Source: Stagnimonas sp. (GTDB lineage: Bacteria > Pseudomonadota > Gammaproteobacteria > Nevskiales > Nevskiaceae). Taken from it: a DNA stretch of 64,000 nt. Shown here in pieces: positions 1 through 8,713 of the stretch. The notes below the pieces were generated by a model, which was not told the DNA's origin, did no database searches, and was given only the letters and a program-made list of their open reading frames with translations. Numbering within the stretch: the stretch's first letter is position 1; each line of letters opens with the position of its first letter. The translations under genes were made by a program, and so were the position numbers. The DNA is taken from assembly GCA_030696045.1 (NCBI GenBank), contig JAUYNO010000059.1:1-64000 (forward strand). Direction: 5' to 3'.

Positions 1-145
1 GCAGCGAGCCCTGTAGTGTTAACAGGCCCTAGTCGATTTGACACCGGTGCCGGTGGCAGCGGTAGTCTGCCCCCGAGCAGCCTCAGTCAAACCTGCCTGC
101 GTCGGCGGCCGGATGCCGTCGTGCTGGCGTCAATGGAGATCCTCA

Positions 146-781
146 ATGAAGCGTTTCCTAGGTGGTGCATCACTGCTGTTACTGGCGGGACTGCCGGTGC
201 TGGCAGCGGCGGGGCAGCCCGACCACGGCTGGATTGTCGGCCTGCGCGGCGGCGTCACGCTGGCCGAGACCGACTCCAGCGACCTCGACGCCGAACTCGC
301 CGCACGCGGCCACACGGTCAGCACCGACCTGGATGGCCACGACCAGGCCTTCGTGCTGAGTCTGGCCTACCGCCTCAGCGCGCTGACCGCGATCGAGACC
401 TCGGTGGGCAGCCTGGGCGAGTACTCGGTCGCGGCCAGCGGCACCAGCCCGGACGCGGCACAGCTGTCCAGAGATCTGATCGAGCAGAAGCCGGCCGGTG
501 GCCGCTTCGTCAGCCTGGGCCTGCGCCAGGACCTGCCGATCACCAGCAAGCTGGCGCTGACCGCCCGCGGCGCCCTGATCGGCTGGCGCCAGGAGTCGAA
601 GATCAACAACGGCCTGGGCACCACCAAGGTCGATGACGAGGATCTGGGCTGGATGTTCGGCCTCGCCGGCACGGTGCTGGTGACTCCGGCCGTCGGCCTG
701 AGCCTCGGCGCCGACTGGTACGACCAGGATCAGCGTGGAGCCATCGGCCTGCTGCACGCGGGCGCTGAATACCGCTTCTGA
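146..781 (+). CDS. Outer-membrane beta-barrel protein with signal peptide
   Basis: A 211-residue protein. The ATG at 146 is preferred over an in-frame ATG at 38: it has a GGAG ribosome site about 7 bases upstream, and the product then opens with a clean signal peptide (MKRFLGGASLLLLAG..., cleavage probably after LAAA, near residue 22). The mature part alternates polar and hydrophobic residues, is rich in Gly, and ends in an aromatic residue (AEYRF), as outer-membrane barrels recognised by the Bam machinery do. It resembles the small OmpA/OmpW-like 'outer membrane beta-barrel' class of about 8 strands. No ligand or enzymatic motif is visible. It appears monocistronic, with a strong terminator 28 bases after the stop. 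The family call rests on overall pattern, not on a diagnostic motif. Confidence 0.7.
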   Translation: MKRFLGGASLLLLAGLPVLAAAGQPDHGWIVGLRGGVTLAETDSSDLDAELAARGHTVSTDLDGHDQAFVLSLAYRLSALTAIETSVGSLGEYSVAASGTSPDAAQLSRDLIEQKPAGGRFVSLGLRQDLPITSKLALTARGALIGWRQESKINNGLGTTKVDDEDLGWMFGLAGTVLVTPAVGLSLGADWYDQDQRGAIGLLHAGAEYRF

Positions 782-808
782 GGCGCTAGACTGGCGGCAC
801 CCCACCCC

Positions 809-841
809 GGCGCGGACTTTCAGGTCTGCGCCGTTTTTTTG
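809..841 (+). terminator. Rho-independent terminator
   Basis: A 9-bp stem (GGCGCGGAC at 809-817 with GTCTGCGCC at 824-832, one G-T wobble) and a 6-base loop are followed directly by a run of seven T. It ends the outer-membrane barrel gene and isolates it from the acetyltransferase 15 bases further on. Confidence 0.85.
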
Positions 842-855
842 TTGCCGCCTCCGCC

Positions 856-1308
856 ATGACCGAAACCTTCACTTGGTACCGCTTCGACCAGCTCAGCGGC
901 GCCGACCTCTACGCCCTGCTGAAGCTGCGCAGCGAGGTCTTCGTGGTCGAACAGAACTGCGTGTTCCTCGACCTCGACGATCACGACCAGAACTCCGAGC
1001 ACCTGCTGATGCGCGATGGCGCCGGCGCGCTGCTCGGCTATGCGCGGCTGCTGCCGCCGGGCGAGAAGTACGCGGAGTGCTCGATCGGCCGTGTGGTGGT
1101 GCCGCTGTCGGTGCGCAGTACCGGCGCTGGCCGGCGGCTGATGGCAGAAGCGGTGCGTGGCACTCGCGAGCGCTATCCGGCCACCCCGATCCTGCTCTGG
1201 GCGCAGCAGCGGCTGGAGGGCTTCTATGCCAGCTATGGCTTCGTGACCATCTCCGAGCCGGAACTGGAGGACGGGATTCTCCACGTGAAGATGGTGCTGA
1301 ACGCATAG
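856..1308 (+). CDS. elaA: ElaA-like GNAT N-acetyltransferase
   Basis: A 150-residue single-domain GNAT protein, the usual length for ElaA. Family features seen: the N-terminal segment LLKLRSEVFVVEQNC (about 21-35), the D-D-D run after it, the acyl-CoA phosphate-binding stretch SIGRVVVPLSVRSTGAGRRL (about 76-95, the R/Q-x-x-G-x-G/A loop), and the C-terminal FYASYGFV signature. GNAT enzymes move the acetyl group of acetyl-CoA to an amine; the substrate of ElaA is not established. The gene ends 29 bases before the GTG of gspA and could be cotranscribed with it, though no functional link is known. Confidence 0.85.
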   Translation: MTETFTWYRFDQLSGADLYALLKLRSEVFVVEQNCVFLDLDDHDQNSEHLLMRDGAGALLGYARLLPPGEKYAECSIGRVVVPLSVRSTGAGRRLMAEAVRGTRERYPATPILLWAQQRLEGFYASYGFVTISEPELEDGILHVKMVLNA

Positions 1309-1337
1309 AATCAGCCGTCTTCCTTCCGCACTGCGCC

Positions 1338-3053
1338 GTGTACACCAGCTTCTTCAACCTGCGGGAAGTCCCCTTCTCGATCGCCCCGGACCCCGCGTAC
1401 CTCTACATGAGCCCGCGCCACCAGGAGGCGCTCGGCCATCTGTTGTATGGCACCGGCCAGTACGGCGGCTTCGTGCAGCTGACCGGCGAAGTCGGCACCG
1501 GCAAGACCACCATCGTCCGCACCCTGCTCGCGCAGAAGCTGCAGAACGTCGACGTGGCGATGATCCACAACCCGCGCCAGTCCGAGCCGGAGTTCGTGCA
1601 GAGCATCTGCGACGAGCTCGGCGTGAAGTATGTGAAGGCCGGCGCGACGCTGAAGGTGATGGTGGACGCGCTCAATGCCTTCCTGCTCGATCAGCACGCC
1701 GCTGGCCGCCGCACCGTGCTGATCATCGATGAGGCGCAGCAACTGGCGCCCGAGGTGCTGGAGCAGGTGCGCCTGCTGACCAACCTCGAGACCACCAAGG
1801 AAAAGCTGCTGCGGATCATGCTGATCGGCCAGCCGGAACTGGCCGAGCTGCTGGGTCGCCAGGACCTGCGCCAGCTGGCCCAGCGCATCACCGCCCGCTA
1901 CCACCTGACGCCGCTGGACTCCGGCGAGACCGCCGAATACATCGCCCATCGCCTGCAGGTCGCCGGCGGGGCCCGCGACCTGTTCTCGCCGGCGGCGGTG
2001 AAGCTGGTCCACAAGTATTCGGGCGGCGTGCCACGCCTGGTCAACATCATCTGCGACCGCGCCCTGCTCGGCGCCTATTCGCGCAGCCTGCGCCAGGTCA
2101 GCCCGGAGATCGTGCAGGTAGCGGCCGGCGAAGTGCTGGGCCTGGGCGCGCTGCAGCAGCCCGCCCTGCGCGCGGCGCTGAAGCTGCCGCGCCCGACGCT
2201 GCGCAGCCTGGAGATCGGCCTGGCCGTGGTCGGACTGGCGGTGGCGGCGCTGCTGTTGCGCGAGCGCTGGCCGGTCAGCGACCCCGCGCCCGCATCGGCC
2301 GTGGCGGCCAGCATGCCGGCGCCGCCCGCTGCCGAGCCGGTGGCAGCGCCTGCGGCGGCTGAGGTGGCGATGGCGACGCCCGCTGCCGTGGTCGTCGCGC
2401 CCGCACCAACGGCCGCAGTACCGCCACCGGCCACACCCATCGTCGCGGCTGCCGCGCCCGGGCTCGACCTGAATGGCGCCAGCGCCCCACTCAACCAGCT
2501 GATGCTGCGCCTGGGCCGGCTCTGGCTGCGCGACTTTCGGGCCGGCAATGAAAAAGCCTGCCGCGCCCTGCACCGCCTGCGCCTGGAATGCCTGAAGGGC
2601 AATGCCGAATGGAGCGACCTGGCGGCCATGAACCTGCCAGCGATCCTGACCCTGTCGGTGCAGGGCGAACTGCGCTACGTGCTGTTGCGCGAACTCGGCC
2701 GCGACCAGGCGGTGCTGCTGACCGAGCAGGGCAAGCAGAGCCTGCAGCTGAGCACGCTCGACCCGCTCTGGACCGGCGAGTACCTGTTGCTGTGGCAGCG
2801 CGAGACCGACGAACTGAGCATAGGCCCGGAAACCCGGGGCGAGCCGGTGCAGTGGCTGCGTATCCGGCTGGCGGATCGCCTCAAGAAGGCGGTCGGCGAT
2901 CCCGCCGACGGTCGCTGGGATGCCGAGCTACGCGAGGCGGTACAGCGCTTCCAGACCATCCACGGCATCCGGCCCGACGGCATCGCCGGCGCCCGCACCC
3001 TGCTGGCGCTTGCCGACCGGCGTGGCGCCCCGCTGCTGAGTCCGCGCCCATGA
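1338..3053 (+). CDS. gspA: GspA/ExeA-like AAA ATPase with peptidoglycan-binding domain
   Basis: A 571-residue inner-membrane ATPase of the type II secretion accessory pair GspAB (ExeAB), which helps insert the secretin through the cell wall. The frame stays open far upstream, but homology begins at a GTG at 1338 (YTSFFNLREVPFSIAPDP, the usual N-terminus) just after elaA ends. Seen: Walker A GEVGTGKTT (about 51-59), Walker B VLIIDEAQ (about 126-133), a membrane span around 290-308, a long Ala/Pro-rich periplasmic linker (about 313-375), and a C-terminal PG_binding_1 fold with RFQTIHGIRPDGIAG near 535-549. The stop overlaps the gspB start (ATGA), so the two are translationally coupled. The rest of the T2SS operon is not adjacent; a gspE lies about 44 kb away. 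Confidence 0.85.
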   Translation: MYTSFFNLREVPFSIAPDPAYLYMSPRHQEALGHLLYGTGQYGGFVQLTGEVGTGKTTIVRTLLAQKLQNVDVAMIHNPRQSEPEFVQSICDELGVKYVKAGATLKVMVDALNAFLLDQHAAGRRTVLIIDEAQQLAPEVLEQVRLLTNLETTKEKLLRIMLIGQPELAELLGRQDLRQLAQRITARYHLTPLDSGETAEYIAHRLQVAGGARDLFSPAAVKLVHKYSGGVPRLVNIICDRALLGAYSRSLRQVSPEIVQVAAGEVLGLGALQQPALRAALKLPRPTLRSLEIGLAVVGLAVAALLLRERWPVSDPAPASAVAASMPAPPAAEPVAAPAAAEVAMATPAAVVVAPAPTAAVPPPATPIVAAAAPGLDLNGASAPLNQLMLRLGRLWLRDFRAGNEKACRALHRLRLECLKGNAEWSDLAAMNLPAILTLSVQGELRYVLLRELGRDQAVLLTEQGKQSLQLSTLDPLWTGEYLLLWQRETDELSIGPETRGEPVQWLRIRLADRLKKAVGDPADGRWDAELREAVQRFQTIHGIRPDGIAGARTLLALADRRGAPLLSPRP

Positions 3054-3808
3054 GCTTCATCCTCGACGCCCTGCAGAAATCCGAGCGCGAACGCCACGCC
3101 GGCCAGGCGCCGGCCATCGACGAAGCCCTGACCCGGCCGCTGCCCGAGCCGCGCCGGCGCGGCCGCAATGACGAGATGGCCCTGGTCGTCCGTACCGCGC
3201 TGATCGTCAGCGCGGTGTTCCTGATCGCGGGCCTGACCTGGTGGCTATTGTCGCGCCATGCCGCCGATTCCTCGGCGGCGCCGGCCGAACCGCCAGTGAT
3301 CGCGGCAGCACCAGCGCCGTCGGCCGCCCCTGGGGCGGACCTGCCGCCGATACCGGCGCCCGCACCCGGGCCGGCCCTGCGCATCGATCCCGAGCGCCTG
3401 CAGGCACCGGTCGCCGCCGCTGATCTCGGCCCCGATGCCGCCAGTCTCGACGAGTTGCTGGACGATACGCCCGAGCCAGAGCTCACCGCGGCGCCTGCCT
3501 TCGATGCCCCGGCCGTGGATGCCACTCCCGCCCCAGCAGTCGAGGCCGAGGCCGCGCCGGCAGCAAAAACGATCGCCGCGCGCCCGCTGAAGGACATGCC
3601 GCCCAGCTTTCGCAGCGAGTTCCCGGCGCTGAGCGTGCAGGTGCACGTCTACGACCCCAACCCGCTGCGCCGCTTCGTGCTGGTCAACGGCAAGAAGTAC
3701 CGCGAAACCGACACCCTGGTCGAAGGTCCGCAGCTGGTCGAGATCGTCGAGGACGGCATCGTGCTCGAACAGCGCGGCACCCGGGTGCTGCTGGAAATGC
3801 CGCGCTGA
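3050..3808 (+). CDS. gspB: GspB-like type II secretion accessory protein
   Basis: A 252-residue bitopic protein. The N-terminus MSFILDALQKSERERH is the characteristic GspB opening, followed by a cytoplasmic tail, one membrane span (about 46-65, ALIVSAVFLIAGLTWWLL), a long Ala/Pro/Asp/Glu-rich periplasmic stretch (about 70-180) and a compact C-terminal domain with LSVQVHVYDPNPLRRFVLVNG, typical of the GspB periplasmic domain. It partners GspA in secretin assembly. The start ATG overlaps the gspA stop by 4 bases. The linker is strongly low-complexity, which is normal for the family. Confidence 0.85.
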   Translation: MSFILDALQKSERERHAGQAPAIDEALTRPLPEPRRRGRNDEMALVVRTALIVSAVFLIAGLTWWLLSRHAADSSAAPAEPPVIAAAPAPSAAPGADLPPIPAPAPGPALRIDPERLQAPVAAADLGPDAASLDELLDDTPEPELTAAPAFDAPAVDATPAPAVEAEAAPAAKTIAARPLKDMPPSFRSEFPALSVQVHVYDPNPLRRFVLVNGKKYRETDTLVEGPQLVEIVEDGIVLEQRGTRVLLEMPR

Positions 3809-3869
3809 AGCGCGAAAACCGAAACCGCGATCAGGGCTCCAAACCCCTATAAATTCGAGGAGGCCATTC

Positions 3870-4970
3870 ATGAAGACCCAAGCAGGCTCCGCAGGAGCGC
3901 TCGCCCTGTTGATCTCCACCACGCTGCTGCTCCCCGGCTGCGGTGGCGGTGGCCTGGACGAGGACAGCACACCTGAGATGCCCACAGTGGCGCAGGCGTT
4001 GGCGGCATCCAGCCAGAGCGGCAAGGTCGGCACGTTCACCGAGGCCCGCCATGCGGTCAATTCGCTGCTGCTGTTGGTGGGACCACCGGGCACCATCCCA
4101 CTGCCGTTCAAGTCCGGCAGCACGGCGAAAGCCGCCCAGCCCCAGGGTCCGATGACCAAGGCGCTTACGGCGACCGGCCAGAAGGCGGCCGATCCCAAGG
4201 CGGCCTGCTCCGGCGGTGGCACCGAAACCACTGGCCAGCAGAACGGCGTCAACGTGATGTCGCCGTATAGCGACCAGCTGTTCAATCTTGCCTTGGTCAC
4301 CGATGCCAACTGCAGGCAGGTCCAGCAGTCCGGCAGTGACACCTACACCATCACCGTCAATGGCCTCAGCAGTCGCAACGGCGAAGTTCCGGAAGGCAGC
4401 CAGCGCATCAGCTATGCGCAGCGCGGTGAATCGGCGTCGGCTCCATTCCGGATCTCCGAGGAGTACCGCTACAGCGAGGGTGGCCGGAGCTACACCGATA
4501 CCTTGCTGCTAGAAACCTTCGGGCTGACGCATCGCCGCAACAACAGCAACAACGACATCATCAGCGGCGAGTTCTACACACGCACCCTCGGGCAGCTGTC
4601 GGGCTTCGATTCTGGCAACGCCTACGGCGGGGCGTTGGCGCTCCAGCAAGGCAGCTCGACCACCAGCCGCTATCTGGTGACGGTGCTGGAGGCCGGCGCG
4701 CTGAATGTTTCCGGCACCCTTGCCGTGGGCCTGCTGTCGCAACCCGCGTCGTTCGCGGCCAACTGCGGGTCCGGCACCTTTACCGTTTCGACACCGACGC
4801 CGATACAACTGGTGGACAACGGCATCCAGGGCAAGCTGCAGCTCGTTGGCAGCGGCGGGACAGCCACCTACCTGTTCAGCAGTGATGGTCAGGTCGAGAT
4901 CACCGCCGGCGATGGCAGTAAGCAGACGGTCAGCCAAAGCACGCTCGGCAATTGCGATTTCGGCGGCTAG
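3870..4970 (+). CDS. Putative lipoprotein, unknown function
   Basis: A 366-residue protein with a GAGGAGG ribosome site upstream of ATG 3870. It has a type II signal peptide with lipobox LPGC (Cys about residue 27) followed by a Gly-rich tether, so it should be a lipid-anchored periplasmic or outer-membrane protein. The mature region is rich in Ser, Thr, Gly and Asn and looks like beta-structure, with two well-spaced Cys in the second half (NCGSGTF and LGNCDF) that may form a disulfide. No catalytic motif or named family is recognised. It follows gspB by 61 bases, and a strong bidirectional terminator lies just downstream. Confidence 0.7.
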   Translation: MKTQAGSAGALALLISTTLLLPGCGGGGLDEDSTPEMPTVAQALAASSQSGKVGTFTEARHAVNSLLLLVGPPGTIPLPFKSGSTAKAAQPQGPMTKALTATGQKAADPKAACSGGGTETTGQQNGVNVMSPYSDQLFNLALVTDANCRQVQQSGSDTYTITVNGLSSRNGEVPEGSQRISYAQRGESASAPFRISEEYRYSEGGRSYTDTLLLETFGLTHRRNNSNNDIISGEFYTRTLGQLSGFDSGNAYGGALALQQGSSTTSRYLVTVLEAGALNVSGTLAVGLLSQPASFAANCGSGTFTVSTPTPIQLVDNGIQGKLQLVGSGGTATYLFSSDGQVEITAGDGSKQTVSQSTLGNCDFGG

Positions 4971-4986
4971 ATCGGAGTCCGGCCAA

Positions 4987-5017
4987 CAAAAAAGCCCGGT
5001 TTGAGCCGGGCTTTTTT
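4987..5017. terminator. Bidirectional Rho-independent terminator
   Basis: The stem AGCCCGG / CCGGGCT carries A-runs on its left and T-runs on its right, so it can terminate both the lipoprotein gene (plus strand) and argD (minus strand, stop at 5035). It sits in the 64-base convergent gap. Confidence 0.9.
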
Positions 5018-5034
5018 GTTGCCCTACGGCAAGC

Positions 5035-6249
5035 TCAGGCCACCTTGGCCGGCGCCGTCAGCTCGGCGCAGGCGGCGTCGAGCCGCTTCAGGCCCTCGGC
5101 CGCTTCGGCCTCGGTGATGTTCAGCGCTGGCGCCAGCCGGAGCACGTCGGGGCCGGCGACCAGGGTCCAGACGCCGTGCCTGAGGCCGGCATTGACGACT
5201 TCCTTGGCCTTGCCCTTCCAGGCCGCCGCCATCGGCGCGCCGAGCAGCAAGCCCAGGCCGCGCACTTCCTCGAACAGCCCGTAGCGCTGGCCGATGGCCT
5301 TCAGGCCCTCGCGCAGCTGGGCGCCGCGCGCGGCCACGTTGGCGCGGATCTCCGGGGTGTTGACCACGTCGAACACCGCCTCCGCCACGGCGCAGGCCAG
5401 CGGGTTGCCGCCGTAGGTGCTGCCGTGAGTGCCGAAGGCCAGGGTCTCGGCGATCTTCGCGGTGGTCAGCATGGCGCCAATGGGAATGCCGCCGCCCAGG
5501 CCCTTGGCGGTGGTCAGCACGTCCGGCGTCACGCCGAACTGCTGGTAGGCGTAGAGCGTGCCGCTGCGGCCGTTGCCGGACTGCACCTCGTCGAACACCA
5601 GCAGCGCCTTGTATTTCGTCGCCAGCGCGCGGGCGCCTTCGATGAATTCCTTGGTCGCCGGCAGGATGCCGCCCTCGCCCTGCACCGGCTCCAGCACGAT
5701 GGCGCAGACCTCGTCGCTCATCGCCGCCTCCAGCGTCGGCAGGTCGTTGAAGGGCAGGTGCTCGATGCCGGCCGGAATCGGCTCGAAGCCCTGGGTGTAC
5801 TTGGCCTGGCCGCCGACGCTGACCGTGAACAGGGTGCGGCCGTGGAAGGCGTTAAAGAAGGAGATGATCTTGTTCTTGCCCGGCGCCAGCTGGTTGCCAT
5901 GGCGACGCGCCAGCTTGAACGCGGCCTCGTTGGCTTCGGCGCCGGAATTGCAGAAGAACACCCGCTCGGCGAAGGTCGCCTCGGTGAGCTTCTTGGCCAG
6001 GCGCAGGGCCGGCTCGTTGGTCATCACATTGGACAGGTGCCAGAGCTTGCCGGCCTGCTCGGTCAGTGCCTTGACCATCACCGGGTTGGCATGGCCGAGC
6101 ACGGTGACGGCAATGCCGCCGGCGAGGTCGATGTACTCGCGTCCCTGCTGATCCCAGAGGCGCGAGGCCTCGCCACGCACCGGAATGATCTCGGCGGGCT
6201 GGTAATTGGGGACCATGACCTCGTTGAAGGTCTGACGGCTGACTTGCAT
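5035..6249 (-). CDS. argD: Acetylornithine aminotransferase (class III, PLP)
   Basis: A 404-residue fold-type I aminotransferase that converts N-acetylglutamate semialdehyde to N-acetylornithine in arginine synthesis; the family often also acts on succinyldiaminopimelate. The ATG at 6249 ([20 protein letters not shown]) gives the usual N-terminus; the longer open frame upstream is out of family. Seen: [18 protein letters not shown] (PLP phosphate site, about 102-119), [17 protein letters not shown] (PLP-ring Asp) and the Schiff-base lysine in TTAKGLGGG near residue 247. It is a single gene facing the lipoprotein gene, with its promoter presumably in the 428-base gap before prkA. AstC, the catabolic paralogue, is the main alternative. 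Confidence 0.85.
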   Translation of the reverse strand: MQVSRQTFNEVMVPNYQPAEIIPVRGEASRLWDQQGREYIDLAGGIAVTVLGHANPVMVKALTEQAGKLWHLSNVMTNEPALRLAKKLTEATFAERVFFCNSGAEANEAAFKLARRHGNQLAPGKNKIISFFNAFHGRTLFTVSVGGQAKYTQGFEPIPAGIEHLPFNDLPTLEAAMSDEVCAIVLEPVQGEGGILPATKEFIEGARALATKYKALLVFDEVQSGNGRSGTLYAYQQFGVTPDVLTTAKGLGGGIPIGAMLTTAKIAETLAFGTHGSTYGGNPLACAVAEAVFDVVNTPEIRANVAARGAQLREGLKAIGQRYGLFEEVRGLGLLLGAPMAAAWKGKAKEVVNAGLRHGVWTLVAGPDVLRLAPALNITEAEAAEGLKRLDAACAELTAPAKVA

Positions 6250-6677
6250 CGGTAGGCATCCTGAGGGTGGCGGAAAGGCGACGCCGGGACTGCGCCCACC
6301 GCGTCGGCTGGATGGCGCGCAGTGTAAGGCTTTTGGCCGCCAGGGGGCCGTCCGATCAGCAGTCTTTGGTTGCGGCTGCCAGCGGGCTCGGAAGGCCCAC
6401 CCGACCGCTCCGGCGACACCGATCATCGGCCGTCGCGGGACCGGCCTGCCAGGGCTCGCAGCATGGGCCGGTTCTTGCAGAATCCGAGCACGAACGCCAA
6501 ACCCTCACCGGAGGACAAGGTGCAGCAAAACGACTGTTCCATCCGCCCCACCGCCGGGCGAACCGGCATTAAAGCCCGGCCGCCCTCGGCGCGCCTGATT
6601 GACGCAAACTCGCCAAGCTTGTGGTCTATTGGTATGACCGGTGCGTGGCAATTGCGGACCACGCAAGGAGCCTGATC
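6250..6677. other. Divergent intergenic region argD / prkA
   Basis: 428 bases between two divergent genes, with no convincing gene. It must hold promoters for argD and the prkA operon. A TTGACG hexamer at 6599-6604 followed by a TCTATT-like hexamer at 6625-6630 is the best candidate for prkA, but the 20-base spacing is poor, so it is only a suggestion. A GGAG ribosome site stands about 8 bases before prkA. No terminator or repeat was recognised. Confidence 0.5.
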
Positions 6678-8600
6678 ATGAAATTGTTCGAATCGTTCCG
6701 GCAGCAGTACCAGAAAGCGCGGGAGGAGGAGTTGTCACTCCCCGAGTACCTGGATCTGTGCAAGCGCGAACCGATGGCCTATGCCTCGCCCGCCGAGCGC
6801 ATGCTCGCCGCCATCGGCGAGCCGGAAGTCGTCGACACCCGCAACGATCCACGGCTGTCGCGGATTTTCTCCAACCGGGTCATCCGTCGCTATCCGGCCT
6901 TCCGCGAGTTCTTCGGCATGGAGGACGTGATCGCCCAGGTGGTCGCCTTCTTCAAGCACGCCGCCCAGGGCCTCGAAGAACGCAAGCAGATCCTCTACCT
7001 GCTCGGCCCGGTCGGCGGCGGCAAGTCCTCTATCGCCGAGAGTCTGAAGGCGCTGATGGAGAGCTACCCGATCTACGCGCTGCAGGGCTCGCCGATCAAT
7101 GAATCACCGCTGGGCCTGTTCAACCCCGAGCGCGACGGCGCCATGCTGGAGAGCGAGTACGGCATCCCGCGCCGCTACCTGACCGGCATCGCCAGCCCCT
7201 GGGCGATCAAGCGCCTGGCCGAGTTCGAAGGCGACCTCTCGCGCTTCAAGGTGGTGCGCATCCAGCCCTCGGTGCTGCGGCAGATCGCCATCGCCAAGAC
7301 CGAACCGGGCGACGAGAACAACCAGGACATCTCCAGCCTGGTCGGCAAGGTCGACATCCGCAAGCTGGAGGCCTATTCGCAGGACGACCCGGATGCCTAC
7401 AGCTACTCCGGCGGCCTCTGCCTGGCCAACCAGGGCCTGCTCGAATTCGTCGAGATGTTCAAGGCGCCGATCAAGATGCTGCACCCGCTGCTGACCGCGA
7501 CCCAGGAGGGCAACTTCAAGGGCACCGAGGGTTTTAGCGCCATCCCCTTCAACGGCGTGATCCTCGCCCACTCCAACGAGAGCGAATGGCAGGCCTTCCG
7601 CAACAACAAGCACAACGAGGCCTTCCTCGACCGCGTCTACATCGTCAAGGTGCCCTACTGCCTGCAGGTGTCGGAGGAAATGCGGATCTACCAGAAGCTG
7701 CTCAAGCACAGCTCGCTGGCCAAAGCACCCTGCGCGCCCGGCACCCTGGACATGATGGCGCAGTTCTCGGTGCTGACCCGGCTCAAGGAGCCGGAGAACA
7801 GCAGCATCTTCGCCAAGATGCGCACCTACGACGGCGAGACCCTGAAGGACACCGATCCCTCGGCCAAGTCCTACCAGGAATACCGCGACTACGCCGGCGT
7901 CGACGAGGGCATGACCGGCATCTCGACCCGCTTCGCCTACAAGGTGCTGTCGGCGGTGTTCAACTATGACCAGGCCGAGGTCGCCGCCAATCCGGTGCAC
8001 CTGATGTATGTGCTGGAGCAGCGCATCCTGCGCGAGCAGTTGCCGGAGGACCAGCAGCGCCGCTACCTGGAGTTCATCAAGTCCTGGCTGGCGCCGCGCT
8101 ATGCCGAGTTCATCGGCAAGGAAATCCAGACCGCCTATCTCGAAAGCTATTCCGAGTATGGCCAGAACATCTTCGACCGCTACGTCACCTTTGCGGATTA
8201 CTGGATCCAGAACGAGGACTTCCGCGATCCCGAAACCGGCGAATCCTTTGACCGCGCGGCGCTCAACGCCGACCTGGAGAAGATCGAGAAGCCGGCCGGC
8301 ATCGCCAATCCCAAGGACTTCCGCAACGAGATCGTCAACTTCGTGCTGCGCGCCCGCGCCCAGCACGGCGGCAAGAATCCGAAGTGGACCAGCTACGAGA
8401 AGCTGCGCGAGGTGATCGAGAAGAAGATGTTCTCCTCCACCGAGGAGTTGCTGCCGGTCATCAGCTTCAACGCCAAGGCCTCGGAGAACGACAAGAAGAA
8501 GCACGAGAACTTCGTCGGCCGCATGGTCGAGAAGGGCTACACGGAAAAGCAGGTGCGCCTGCTGTCGGAGTGGTATCTGCGGGTCCGGAAGTCGGCGTGA
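6678..8600 (+). CDS. prkA: PrkA/YeaG serine protein kinase
   Basis: 640 residues, the normal family length. PrkA (YeaG in E. coli) is an AAA-type ATPase reported to act as a Ser kinase and/or Lon-like protease in nitrogen starvation and stationary phase. The ATG at 6678 (MKLFESFRQQYQKAREEE) has a good GGAG site. Seen: Walker A LGPVGGGKSS (about 107-116), the conserved QGSPINESPLGLF block after it, EFVEMFKAP, LLTATQEGNF and a C-terminal PrkA domain ending in WYLRVRKSA. It leads the prkA-yeaH-spoVR operon, a widely conserved order that strongly supports the call. A hairpin-forming inverted repeat separates it from yeaH. Confidence 0.95.
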   Translation: MKLFESFRQQYQKAREEELSLPEYLDLCKREPMAYASPAERMLAAIGEPEVVDTRNDPRLSRIFSNRVIRRYPAFREFFGMEDVIAQVVAFFKHAAQGLEERKQILYLLGPVGGGKSSIAESLKALMESYPIYALQGSPINESPLGLFNPERDGAMLESEYGIPRRYLTGIASPWAIKRLAEFEGDLSRFKVVRIQPSVLRQIAIAKTEPGDENNQDISSLVGKVDIRKLEAYSQDDPDAYSYSGGLCLANQGLLEFVEMFKAPIKMLHPLLTATQEGNFKGTEGFSAIPFNGVILAHSNESEWQAFRNNKHNEAFLDRVYIVKVPYCLQVSEEMRIYQKLLKHSSLAKAPCAPGTLDMMAQFSVLTRLKEPENSSIFAKMRTYDGETLKDTDPSAKSYQEYRDYAGVDEGMTGISTRFAYKVLSAVFNYDQAEVAANPVHLMYVLEQRILREQLPEDQQRRYLEFIKSWLAPRYAEFIGKEIQTAYLESYSEYGQNIFDRYVTFADYWIQNEDFRDPETGESFDRAALNADLEKIEKPAGIANPKDFRNEIVNFVLRARAQHGGKNPKWTSYEKLREVIEKKMFSSTEELLPVISFNAKASENDKKKHENFVGRMVEKGYTEKQVRLLSEWYLRVRKSA

Positions 8601-8604
8601 AGGC

Positions 8605-8704
8605 CGGGAGACGGGAGATGAGAGACGGGAGACGACAAGGTGATCGGCCGGGCGCCACCACCCTCTCGCCGTTCCGTCTCCCGTCTCTCATCTCCCGTCT
8701 CCCG
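8605..8704. repeat. Perfect 29-bp inverted repeat between prkA and yeaH
   Basis: Positions 8605-8633 and 8676-8704 are exact reverse complements, built from GGGAGACGGGAGA-type units, with a 42-base loop. As RNA this would form a long stable hairpin that ends 9 bases before the yeaH ATG. It lacks a T-run, so it is more likely an mRNA-processing or attenuation element, or a dispersed repeat, than a terminator. Confidence 0.9.
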
Positions 8705-8713
8705 TAGAAGCAC

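Noticed and set aside
735-1337. Upstream extension of the gspA frame
   Set aside because: It runs through the elaA gene in another frame, is Arg-rich without homology, and the family N-terminus starts at the GTG at 1338.
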